From: Butyricimonas synergistica DSM 23225
Lineage (GTDB): Bacteria > Bacteroidota > Bacteroidia > Bacteroidales > Marinifilaceae
DNA length: 64,000 nt
Assembly (NCBI RefSeq): GCF_000379665.1
Contig: NZ_KB903372.1
Coordinates: 62,822-126,821, forward strand
Reading direction: 5' to 3'
Translations under genes and position numbers: made by a program
Shown: piece by piece, positions 55,991 to 64,000 of the stretch
How positions within the stretch are numbered: position 1 is the first letter of the stretch
Layout: each line of letters opens with the position of its first letter
Notes under the pieces: model-generated
Told to the model about the DNA's origin: nothing
Database searches by the model: none
The model's input: only the letters and a program-made list of their open reading frames with translations

Positions 55991-58312
55991 CTTGTATTCC
56001 TCGATGTTACCGTAATGATCGGCAGTGGTATCACCTAACAGATATTTAGCAAAATGATACCACAACTTCCGTTCAAAGAACCTATCCGCACTCCCGTAAC
56101 CATGAGTCTTGCCCGGCAATACCAGCATATCGAAATTCTTTCCGGCTTCAATCAAGGCATCCACCATCCGCAAAGTATGAGCGGGATGCACGTTCTTATC
56201 CATATCCCCGGTCACGATCAACAAATGTCCTTTCAAATTTTTAGCCAACTCCATATTCGTGGGCACCTTCACGCTGAACTTTGAAACCTCGTGATCTCCG
56301 TTCACGCTATCTTTCACCGTTTCCTTCGTTTCTCTCACACCATGATGAATCTCTACCCAACCATTATTATAAATGTTATTGTCATGATTACCGGAAGAAG
56401 ACACCGCGGCAGTGTAAAAATCAGGATAAGTACACAATGCTGCCGTTGACATGAAACCTCCGCCGGAATGCCCGAAAATACCTACTTTCGTCCCGTCAAT
56501 ATAAGAATAACGATCCGCCAATTGCTCGATAGCATATTTATCATCCGCCAAAGGATAATCCCTCAAATTTCCATACCCGTAACGATGATAAAACTTACCC
56601 CGCATAGGGCTTCCTCCCCGGTGTCCCATGGACACCACGATAAAGCCGAGTTGAGCCAACTTCATGTTATAGCTGTCATCCAAACTAAAAGACGTACTCA
56701 CGTATTCAAAGAAAGGTCCCGGATATACAGATGAAATAATCGGGTATTTCTTGTTCGGGTCAAAGTCTGCCGGTTTCCACATGATCCCATGCAGGTCTGT
56801 CAATCCATCGGCAGCCTTCACCACGAAACGTTCCGGTGCACGCCATCCCATCTCGTAAGCCCTCCGGATATCTACCTTTGCCAAATCCTTAATAATCACT
56901 CGCCCGTTATTATCTTTCAACGTGAATCTTGGTTCCATATCCACCCGGGAATAGCTATCCACAAAATATTTCCGGGATTTAGAGAACTCCGCCTTGTGTT
57001 GCCCGTCTTCCGGGCTCAACAATTTCACTCCTTCACGATCAATATGAGCCTTCACCACTTGGTAATAGTAAGGATTCATCTTTTTATCATACCCGTGCGC
57101 GTACAAATAAATTGTCCTACCTACCGTATCGATAGCTGCAATCTGTCCTGCCACCCAATCACCGGAAGTAATCGTATTCTTCAAATTTCCATTACCATCA
57201 TAATGATAATAATGAGCCCATCCGGTACGTTCCGAACGGTAGAGAATATCATTCCCCTCGTTCAAGAAAACGATATTACGCATATGATAATCGATATAGG
57301 GTTTATCAACCTCATGAATCAGCACTTTCACTTCTCCCGTTTCTGTGTTCCCCACGCACAATTCCACTTCATCCCGAACGCGCTTATAACGTTCAAAGAA
57401 TATCTTATCCCCCTTGTCCGTCACGTATCTTACCTCGGCGTCCTGATCCTGCCAACGCTCAATATCAAAATCCGTCACCTTCCGTTTATCTATATCCACC
57501 ACTGACAACACCCACTTCGACAAATTCTTATCGCCAGCCATGTCATATTTGTAGCGTTCCAATATAGGCTTTGGCTTCGCCAGTACATTTATTACCGCCA
57601 TCTCGTCGGAATTCCGGTTATCTTGGCGCAGAATATAAATCTTATTCACCTTCTTGAACCAACGACCAGCCATATCGGTTTCTTCAGATATTGTATCTTG
57701 TCCGTTCCGGGCATAGGAGAAATAACGCTCCCCGTTCGTAGTCAACTGAATCTCTGTCGTATCCTGCCCTTTATATTTATTCCCTCTCATGTAGAGGTTA
57801 TGATTCTTCGCGTATACAATATAGTTGCTGTCCGGAGATAAAGACATCCACGTGTACATTACCATGTCCTCCTTCTTCTCCTCTTTCGGCAACTCCTTTA
57901 CCTTCTTCGTTTTCATATTATACTCGAAATTCCCTCCTCCCAACGAAAAAGTCATCTTTGACATATCCTTTGAGAAATCTACATTTGAAAGTTGCAGATC
58001 TTTCTCGTTATATGCCTTCCGGGTAATACTACTCACCCCTTGCGCTATATCCGTATTCTCGAAGAGCAATCGCTTTTCCGCTTTCTCCGGATCTACCAAA
58101 TAATACATCGTCCCCTCGTCCGTCCTAAACTCAAACCAAAACTTCTCGCCACCATGAATATAATGCGGTACCACCCGCATACTATTCCGGGCAGCAATCC
58201 CAGATAAACCCATTTGGGTAAATCTTTCTGCCAACTTGTAATTTGCCTTTTGTTGAGCATTTCCTCCCAAGTAAGCAAGAAGCAGGCATAACATTACGAA
58301 TGTTTTTTTCAT
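55976..58312 (-). CDS. DPP-IV-like S9 peptidase
   Basis: 778 residues; signal peptide 'KKTFVMLCLLLAYLGGNAQ', mature start 'QKANYKLAERFTQMGLSGIAARNSM'. Ser in GHSGGG (about 616, codon 56465-56467), Asp in 'VTGDMDKNVHPAHT', His in 'LPGKTHGYGS'. First DPP-like gene of block A and counterpart of 31154-33472 in block B (shared 'TDIAQGVSSITRKAYNEKDL'). It follows the PKD-like gene after an 81-bp gap with a hairpin. Stop codon lies within a short repeat. Predicted active periplasmic exopeptidase. Confidence 0.92.
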   Translation of the reverse strand: MKKTFVMLCLLLAYLGGNAQQKANYKLAERFTQMGLSGIAARNSMRVVPHYIHGGEKFWFEFRTDEGTMYYLVDPEKAEKRLLFENTDIAQGVSSITRKAYNEKDLQLSNVDFSKDMSKMTFSLGGGNFEYNMKTKKVKELPKEEKKEDMVMYTWMSLSPDSNYIVYAKNHNLYMRGNKYKGQDTTEIQLTTNGERYFSYARNGQDTISEETDMAGRWFKKVNKIYILRQDNRNSDEMAVINVLAKPKPILERYKYDMAGDKNLSKWVLSVVDIDKRKVTDFDIERWQDQDAEVRYVTDKGDKIFFERYKRVRDEVELCVGNTETGEVKVLIHEVDKPYIDYHMRNIVFLNEGNDILYRSERTGWAHYYHYDGNGNLKNTITSGDWVAGQIAAIDTVGRTIYLYAHGYDKKMNPYYYQVVKAHIDREGVKLLSPEDGQHKAEFSKSRKYFVDSYSRVDMEPRFTLKDNNGRVIIKDLAKVDIRRAYEMGWRAPERFVVKAADGLTDLHGIMWKPADFDPNKKYPIISSVYPGPFFEYVSTSFSLDDSYNMKLAQLGFIVVSMGHRGGSPMRGKFYHRYGYGNLRDYPLADDKYAIEQLADRYSYIDGTKVGIFGHSGGGFMSTAALCTYPDFYTAAVSSSGNHDNNIYNNGWVEIHHGVRETKETVKDSVNGDHEVSKFSVKVPTNMELAKNLKGHLLIVTGDMDKNVHPAHTLRMVDALIEAGKNFDMLVLPGKTHGYGSADRFFERKLWYHFAKYLLGDTTADHYGNIEEYKGIEN

Positions 58313-58345
58313 AACAATAATTTACACGAAACAATATTAATACAT

Positions 58346-58368
58346 CGACGGGAGAAATACTCCCGCCG
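58346..58368 (-). terminator. Intra-operon hairpin between the lipoprotein and peptidase modules (block A)
   Basis: Minus-strand CGGCGGGAG-TATTT-CTCCCGTCG forms a 9-bp stem with one G-U pair. It lies between the PKD-like gene stop (58394) and the first DPP-like start (58312), the same position as the hairpin at 33539-33561. No strong U-run follows, so partial termination or transcript stabilisation is more likely than full termination. Confidence 0.55.
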
Positions 58369-58393
58369 ATTATTATCTCAAATACAATAAAGT

Positions 58394-60046
58394 TTAATTC
58401 AAATATCCGTCGAAATTTCCACCACTGCCATATTTATGGATCATATCTACAACATCTACAATTTCAGAATCTAATTGTTTCAAATTTTCTTCATAAATCT
58501 TTTTAACAGTAAATGTGTCCGATTCATAATTAATCTCCAACACTAGGAATGTTCCATCTTTCAACAGTACTCCTAGATGACAATACATTATATCCTCTTC
58601 GTTAGACATCGAATTACCAAAGTAACGAGCTTTTACAGATACTATATCTGCAGAGGCTGTAAAAATCTCTCTACTATCCTGCCGAGGCTCACTCCAGTCC
58701 ATCGCTGTTCCGTACAATTTATTTCCAGAAGCGACAAACAACCATTCCCAATCACCGTAATACCCGTACACAAAAGCAGCATCCTTGAAATTAGTAAACA
58801 TTTCTGCCGCCAACTCTCCCGTTTCAGAACTCTCTACTTTCACGTCATCTCCTGTGGTATAACGATAAGGAAAGTCCAAGGCATATTTGTGCCATAGATA
58901 TTTGCCATCACGCTCGATAAGTGACAAAAAGTATTCATCCGTGTTTACTAAAACATGTTTGATATACCTTCCTGTAAAATTATTAAACAACGACATATCA
59001 AAGTTTCCCGACGAATTGTTGACCAAACGCGCTCTCGAACCGATACTATTCAGGGGATCAACGAGCCCACCACTATTATACTTTTCCGATCCATTATCTA
59101 TCAATGCCCACATGGTGTTGGTTTCATCGATAGCGAGAAAAAATTTCGGGGCATAATATCCTCCAGATTTCATCACCTCGACCAATGTTTTGTATTTCGC
59201 TCCATTGAAAGCCGGGTCATCAGAATAACGCCCTGAATGTAAATCACTCGTCACTTTTGCAACGGAATAATACAAAAGATTGTCCTCCGTCTGCAACCAC
59301 TTGCAACTCCAACTTAAAGCGGCATCTTTTATCTTTTGCCTAGGAGCCTCTCCCGAGAATTCATCTAATGGATTCCCCGTGAAATCCAATTCATAACCAC
59401 CCAATTCAATCGGTCCGCTTTCTTGCAAAACCATAATTTCAGAAGTTAACGGGACGTTATAATTCTCCTGATAAGTAAACTCCTCTACAAGTTTAATTGG
59501 ACCAGAACCCAACGACTCGCCCAAGTTAGTATAAAAACCCACATACACCAAAGAATCTCTTTGCCTTTGATAATTACCATCCATATAAGGAACATATATT
59601 CTTTTCCCTGCCAACAATGATAAACGAGAATTTCCCGAAGCGGTACGGCTAAGAAACAACCACCCTAATTTATACTGGGGAGCAACCAGTAAGTCTGTTT
59701 CTGCAGGGAATGATACCCCCGTTTTTTTATCTGTTGCCAAAAAAGTCAATGTATACTCCCCATACTCCTTTGCCTCGAAAGTATAAGAAGGTCCCGTTGC
59801 CACCTCGGTATCACCCAACATCCAACGACATTCCACATCCGGATTCAAGGTATCTATCGACAAGCGAACTTTCGGGGTTATAGTTACCGACTCCCCAGGG
59901 AACAAACTATACCGACTCTCAATTCCGGTAATTTTCCAGTTATTATCATCAAAGTTATTTATATCACGATAATCCGTGTTTGTTTTGTCATCCAAGCAGG
60001 CTCCCGCCGCAAACAAAACCAATATCAAAAATAAAATACGTTTCAT
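58394..60046 (-). CDS. PKD-like family surface lipoprotein
   Basis: 550 residues from the ATG at 60046 (MKRILFLILVLFAAGAC-LDDKTNTDYRDINNFDDNNW); the frame to 60073 overlaps the DUF4843 gene. PKD/Ig-type strands in the first 130 residues ('LFPGESVTITPKVRLSIDTLNPDVECRWMLGDTEVATGPSYTFEAKEYGEYTLTF'), then a beta-rich domain with 'GWLFLSRTASGNSRLSLLAGKR' and 'EIMVLQESGPIELGGYELDF'. Colinear with 33586-35238 and the same length. Likely an accessory surface subunit of the SusCD complex encoded upstream. No catalytic motif. Confidence 0.88.
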   Translation of the reverse strand: MKRILFLILVLFAAGACLDDKTNTDYRDINNFDDNNWKITGIESRYSLFPGESVTITPKVRLSIDTLNPDVECRWMLGDTEVATGPSYTFEAKEYGEYTLTFLATDKKTGVSFPAETDLLVAPQYKLGWLFLSRTASGNSRLSLLAGKRIYVPYMDGNYQRQRDSLVYVGFYTNLGESLGSGPIKLVEEFTYQENYNVPLTSEIMVLQESGPIELGGYELDFTGNPLDEFSGEAPRQKIKDAALSWSCKWLQTEDNLLYYSVAKVTSDLHSGRYSDDPAFNGAKYKTLVEVMKSGGYYAPKFFLAIDETNTMWALIDNGSEKYNSGGLVDPLNSIGSRARLVNNSSGNFDMSLFNNFTGRYIKHVLVNTDEYFLSLIERDGKYLWHKYALDFPYRYTTGDDVKVESSETGELAAEMFTNFKDAAFVYGYYGDWEWLFVASGNKLYGTAMDWSEPRQDSREIFTASADIVSVKARYFGNSMSNEEDIMYCHLGVLLKDGTFLVLEINYESDTFTVKKIYEENLKQLDSEIVDVVDMIHKYGSGGNFDGYLN

Positions 60047-60062
60047 ATTCTTTCTATTTTTA

Positions 60063-60824
60063 TTAACCGGCAACAGGAACTTGCATCAGTTGATTGTTAT
60101 CTTCATCCCACATCGGAGCTGCTCCGGAAGCAATATTCGCCGGATCGTTATTAAAATCTTCTAGCCAATATTTCAATCGTAAAGCATATTTTTTGATCAT
60201 CACCATATCATCACCCTCCAATGAAGCATTATCTTCTGCTAAACGATCCAAGAACAATTGATACTTTTTCTCTGAATATTTTCCCAAGTACACCTCTTCT
60301 ACAATATTATAAGGATTATACTCCGTATTATCATTACGACTCCACCATTCCGGTATCTCCAACCGATCTGAAACATAGAATTTCGCTATCCGGTAAGCGT
60401 ATTCCCCTTGCTTTACGCGATCGGTTTCATCAATTCGTAAGAACAAACGATAACTCTTATTTTTCAAATCCTCGAAATTATTGAAAAATTTAATTTCAAT
60501 TGTGTCTATTTCCTGTCCGGGGGCAAATTCACATTTCGTCGGCAATTCATAAGCGCTCTCCGGCAATGTGGTAGAATCAGGATGTGCCGAAACGGTAAAC
60601 TCACGAGACTCGGTCAGCCAATGTCCACGAACCCGAACCGGAATTTTTGCCACAATTTCTCCACTCGGATAAGTTTTAAAACTATAAATCATACTGTCTG
60701 CCGAAGCATCTTTCGTGAACGAAATGTAAACGAGATCCCCCGAGAACGTTGCTATCCCCTTTTCGGAACAAGCTCCAAAAACGAATAGAACCAATATAAT
60801 TGATAATACATATACTTTTTTCAT
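60063..60824 (-). CDS. DUF4843-family lipoprotein
   Basis: 253 residues; lipobox 'FVFGAC-SEKGIATFSGDLVYISF'. 'SADSMIYSFKTYPSGEIVAKIPVRVRGHWLTESREFTVSAHPDSTTLP', 'FAPGQEIDTIEIKFFN' and 'IPEWWSRNDNTEYNPYNIVEEVYLGKYSEKKYQLFLDRL' match the DUF4843 pattern and the block B member nearly residue for residue in layout; both carry 'NDPANIASGAAP'-like or 'SDPENIASGEAP' tails. 12 bp after SusD, 16 bp before PKD-like. Import-module component of unproven role. Confidence 0.88.
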   Translation of the reverse strand: MKKVYVLSIILVLFVFGACSEKGIATFSGDLVYISFTKDASADSMIYSFKTYPSGEIVAKIPVRVRGHWLTESREFTVSAHPDSTTLPESAYELPTKCEFAPGQEIDTIEIKFFNNFEDLKNKSYRLFLRIDETDRVKQGEYAYRIAKFYVSDRLEIPEWWSRNDNTEYNPYNIVEEVYLGKYSEKKYQLFLDRLAEDNASLEGDDMVMIKKYALRLKYWLEDFNNDPANIASGAAPMWDEDNNQLMQVPVAG

Positions 60825-60836
60825 TTCAATATTCTT

Positions 60837-62360
60837 TTAGTTCAAATTAGTTTCAGAATCAGGTACCGGCAAAATTGCATGTTCAGCATCTATAGGAATG
60901 ACATTTCCAGATCTTACAGCAGGAATACTTTCTTTTAAACGCTTGTACATGAAAAAGATTTGTCCCTCTCCCAACCATTCTCTCCGGGCGTCATTCATCA
61001 GTACGGATATGAAATTGCTCTCATCGGCATTATCTAAATTTAACATGGAAGCATCTGAAGCTCGTAAGCCGCGACCTGATTTCACTTTACGAAGATACCC
61101 CTTAGCTTCTTCCAAATTACTCTTGTAAATAGCCTCTGCCGCAATATAATACACCTCACTCATACGTACCATCGGGACCAAGTAATTATTAATTTTAGCC
61201 TGAGTCCGATCTTCATTGTCATATTTCTCATACTTCGTAAAACGGTACTCCGTCCCGATTCCGTAATCATACATCCAATGCTTGTAACGCAGATCATTAC
61301 ATCCGGATGATGTTATATCGCCTTGGAAATAGTTATCTTTAACATTTGCCACCATTATATAGCGATGGTAGTATGAATCCGGATTTGTCAAATCATTTAT
61401 AGCATTAACATACTCTATCAAATCCAAAGACTCTAATCCCCAAAGGATATCGGAATAAAATTTCTTATCCCCGTATCTCGTTTGGTCATAAAACCTGAAA
61501 GCATTTGTCTTATCTTGGTAAGTGATAATCTCTTTCGCATACGTGTACGCCTTTTCAGGCTTCTGGGCATATAGACAAGCTCTTGCCAAAATAGCCGTAG
61601 CGGCATAATAATTTAATCGATAACCTCTTTTATAATCAACAAAGAGAGTTTCTCCCAAGGTATTGTTCTCAAAACGCAAACGAACATCGAAAGTTCTACC
61701 CGAATCTGCCTTCCAAAGTAAAGCCCGAGCATCTTCCAAGTCTTTGATAATAAGGCTCAAACAACTATCCGCGGTCAAACGTTTGGAAACATACGAGGGA
61801 TACTCTGAAACATAAGGAATATATACATTATTCTTCTCTGCTCCCATTGCAGGAGAGGCGGCAAAAAGACGTACCATATCTAATTGTATTGCTGCACGAA
61901 GAGCCAATGCTTCACCCCAAATCTCACTCTTTTCTCTTTCCTTGTAATAAAATTTCTCTGGATCTTCATTCGCAATATTCTGAACTAAATTATTACAATT
62001 GGCTACCATTTTATAAGAATTTTCCCACATCGTTTCGATAGCAGGTTTCAATTGATAATGCTCCCATTGATAATCGGTAGCACCATACCTGCCCAACCAC
62101 CCAGCAGTCTCAGAAGTAGTGTTATCAAAATCAAAACATTGCCCCAAAGCATCAACAATTCCCCACGTCAATTCCCGACCATACAAACTCGAGTTTGACA
62201 AACCATAATAAATTCCGTTCAACAAATGACGATATCCATCCCCGTTCGCAAACAGATCCTTTTCGTCTATTTCATCTTGCGGTTTTACATCCAACCACCC
62301 GTCACAAGAAATTGTGGACAGTGATATCAATAATAAAAACAATAATTTATATTTTCTCAT
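60837..62360 (-). CDS. SusD/RagB-family surface nutrient-binding lipoprotein
   Basis: 507 residues; lipobox 'LSTISC-DGWLDVKPQDEIDEKDLFANGDGYRHLLNGIYYGL'. Helical TPR-like body with 'IWGEALALRAAIQLDMVRLFAASPA' and 'YRLNYYAATAILARACLYAQ', and C-terminal 'ARREWLGEGQIFFMYKRLKESI'. Lid partner of the SusC whose stop lies 12 bp upstream. Counterpart of 36017-37546. The ligand cannot be read from sequence, but the same operon carries three exopeptidases and a protease. Confidence 0.95.
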   Translation of the reverse strand: MRKYKLLFLLLISLSTISCDGWLDVKPQDEIDEKDLFANGDGYRHLLNGIYYGLSNSSLYGRELTWGIVDALGQCFDFDNTTSETAGWLGRYGATDYQWEHYQLKPAIETMWENSYKMVANCNNLVQNIANEDPEKFYYKEREKSEIWGEALALRAAIQLDMVRLFAASPAMGAEKNNVYIPYVSEYPSYVSKRLTADSCLSLIIKDLEDARALLWKADSGRTFDVRLRFENNTLGETLFVDYKRGYRLNYYAATAILARACLYAQKPEKAYTYAKEIITYQDKTNAFRFYDQTRYGDKKFYSDILWGLESLDLIEYVNAINDLTNPDSYYHRYIMVANVKDNYFQGDITSSGCNDLRYKHWMYDYGIGTEYRFTKYEKYDNEDRTQAKINNYLVPMVRMSEVYYIAAEAIYKSNLEEAKGYLRKVKSGRGLRASDASMLNLDNADESNFISVLMNDARREWLGEGQIFFMYKRLKESIPAVRSGNVIPIDAEHAILPVPDSETNLN

Positions 62361-62372
62361 CGCATCTAATTT

Positions 62373-64000
62373 TTAAAACGTTGCCCGTAACGAAAAATTC
62401 ACACTCCGCGCAAACGGATAACTCGTACCGCGTTCTTGTCTTACTGTAGAAATCCGGAAAAGATCATTTGAACTTAGTTCAAAACGCAATCTCTGCAAAC
62501 GAAGTTTCTTGACAAATTCCGTGTTAAAATCATAACTTAACGTAAGAGCACTCAAAGACAATTCATTGTCATCCTGCACAAAACGAGAGGTCGGCATCGT
62601 TACCGATTTGATATCTTTGATATCCTTCAACGGGGCAATATCCCCCGGGTTTTGCCAACGATCTGTCAATACGCGACGGTCAACATTGCTATACTGAATA
62701 TCGGCATTTTCGACCTCATTAACCAAAGTTTCATTATAAGTCTGTTTTCCCCAGTCATAACTGAATGAAGCAAACAAAGACAAATTCTTGTAAACGAGAT
62801 TCACTCCGAAAGATCCACTTGCCTTAGGTTCGGTATCTCCTACGCGCACCTCCTGCAAAGCCGCCCATGTATTGGAAATAGAGCCATCTCTATTCAAGAA
62901 CAACTCTTTTCCGGTCACAGGATCGATACCTAAAGAACGAACGGCAAAAATAGAAGTCAAAGAAGCACCCTCTTCATATTTCATAATCGGCTTGGAGTAT
63001 TCCGCATTCCATATAGGATTATTTCCATCCTGACGATCTTCTGCTTCCTCGTAGTAATCATTTACTTGCTCGTTATAAGCCCGCAAAGCATCGGATACTT
63101 TCAAGATCTTATTCGTGTTATGGTTCAAATTACCCCACAAAGACACGTTCCAATCTTTTGTCTTATACACGTCAAAACGCACTTGGATATCAAATCCCTC
63201 GTTCAAAGTTTCACCCAAATTGTCTTTATAAGAAGTAAAACCGGAAGAAGAAGGCAAAGTGACATCCGTGATCAAATCTACTGTCTTGTTATGGTAATAA
63301 TCAAAATTCAACGAAATTCTTTCATTCCAGAACTGCAAATCCGTACCAATATTCAATTTATTAGTAGTTTCCCATTTCAGATCCGTATTTCCTAAAGCTT
63401 TTAAGTTTACACCAAATCCGGTCACATACCAACGGTCATAAGTCTGGAAAACAGTCTTGGCTGCATAGGAAGGGAAATTAACCTTACCCGTTTGACCGTA
63501 TGAAACACGTATTTTCAACTGATCAATCCAAGCGTTATCTTTCAAAAATCCGTAATTGTGAATATTAATACCCACACCTCCGGACCAGAAAGGAGCCCAT
63601 TTTTGATCGGAACCGAACTCGGAAGAACCATCAAAACGGATAGACAGGTCTGCTAAATAAATATCATTCCACGTGTAGTTAGCGCTCAACAGGAATCCCA
63701 GCAAACGGCGAACACTCTCTGTTTTGGTCGGTTTACGGTAAATCTCGGCAGCATAATTAGGAGAATGGAACTCCCCAGACGGGAACCCTCTATAATGTGA
63801 AGAAGTTGACTCCGTCTTGGTTGACATTGCATTGATCGTTGCAGAAGCATTTAAATTATGCAATCCGAATGCTTTGGCAAAATAAACAGCAAACTGCGTA
63901 TCCCATTTTGTCATATCACTCCGATCCACATAAAGATCACCTAACAACGTCGTATTGGTGGAATTGCTGGAATTCGTCAAAGCCGTAGCGTTAGATGATT
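62373..64000 (-). CDS. SusC-family TonB-dependent transporter, C-terminal part (5' end outside window)
   Basis: The frame is open through the right edge of the window (codons A-T-A-N-S-S precede the first internal start), so this is a partial gene of which about 540 residues are seen. It is barrel sequence: 'SHYRGFPSGEFHSPNYAAEIYRKP', 'DLSIRFDGSSEFGSDQKWAPFWSGGVG', 'VSYGQTGKVNFPSYAAKTVFQTYDRWYVTGFGVNLKALGN', and the end 'SYPFARSVNFSLRATF'. Colinear and closely similar to the C-terminal half of 37559-41008. Its STN domain, FecR and sigma, if any, lie beyond base 64000. Confidence 0.95.
   Translation of the reverse strand, partial: SSNATALTNSSNSTNTTLLGDLYVDRSDMTKWDTQFAVYFAKAFGLHNLNASATINAMSTKTESTSSHYRGFPSGEFHSPNYAAEIYRKPTKTESVRRLLGFLLSANYTWNDIYLADLSIRFDGSSEFGSDQKWAPFWSGGVGINIHNYGFLKDNAWIDQLKIRVSYGQTGKVNFPSYAAKTVFQTYDRWYVTGFGVNLKALGNTDLKWETTNKLNIGTDLQFWNERISLNFDYYHNKTVDLITDVTLPSSSGFTSYKDNLGETLNEGFDIQVRFDVYKTKDWNVSLWGNLNHNTNKILKVSDALRAYNEQVNDYYEEAEDRQDGNNPIWNAEYSKPIMKYEEGASLTSIFAVRSLGIDPVTGKELFLNRDGSISNTWAALQEVRVGDTEPKASGSFGVNLVYKNLSLFASFSYDWGKQTYNETLVNEVENADIQYSNVDRRVLTDRWQNPGDIAPLKDIKDIKSVTMPTSRFVQDDNELSLSALTLSYDFNTEFVKKLRLQRLRFELSSNDLFRISTVRQERGTSYPFARSVNFSLRATF

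Noticed and set aside
1-64000. CRISPR arrays, tRNA/rRNA genes, transposases, prophage genes
   Set aside because: Looked for along the window. No regularly spaced repeats, cloverleaf-like blocks or recombinase/transposase motifs were seen; SusC/SusD and S9 paralogy explains the long-range similarity.

Overview
The window looks like chromosome from a gut Bacteroidales bacterium. The evidence is four SusC/SusD pairs, ECF sigma/FecR anti-sigma pairs, Bacteroidota-only lipoprotein families (DUF4843, PKD-like), DUF5117/DUF4953 metalloproteases, and TAnnTTTG-type promoters in place of E. coli-type ones. The gene content resembles Odoribacteraceae (Butyricimonas/Odoribacter), but that genus-level guess is inference. 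I saw no tRNA, rRNA, CRISPR array, transposase or recombinase gene.

Layout. Block D (1-7.8 kb, + strand) is the tail of an operon: SusC (5' end cut by the window), SusD, an unrecognised lipoprotein, a BACON/lectin-fold lipoprotein and a secreted zinc metalloprotease, closed by a terminator. A small accessory island (7.9-9.6 kb) holds two divergent DUF6266-type genes around a 44-bp palindrome. Block C (9.6-25.6 kb, + strand) is ECF sigma, then two tandem copies of an ABC ATPase plus a GldF-GldG fusion permease, then FecR, SusC, SusD, DUF4843 and PKD-like lipoproteins, and a terminator. Block B (43.1-25.6 kb, - strand) is sigma, FecR, SusC, SusD, DUF4843, PKD, two DPP-IV-like S9 peptidases, a longer S9 peptidase and a small lipocalin-like lipoprotein. 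Block A (64.0-43.1 kb, - strand) is SusC (5' end beyond the window), SusD, DUF4843, PKD, three DPP-IV-like peptidases, an active and an apparently dead zinc metalloprotease, and an S9 peptidase.

Working model (inference). The blocks are peptide- or protein-utilisation loci rather than glycan loci: no glycoside hydrolase, lyase or sulfatase is present, but there are seven S9 serine peptidases and three metzincin-type proteins. SusC/SusD with surface lipoproteins would capture and import oligopeptides, the metalloproteases would make the first cuts, and the S9 enzymes would trim peptides in the periplasm. Blocks A and B are colinear and look like a segmental duplication. Each sigma gene has a TATTTTTG promoter element. 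A CATCC-N17-GTTCTG motif lies 35 nt before both FecR genes and 40 nt before the first ABC gene, suggesting that the sigma factors switch on both their anti-sigma genes and the ABC/Gld cassette. A perfect 20-bp inverted repeat brackets the promoter region of the block C sigma gene, which makes that switch a candidate for phase variation.
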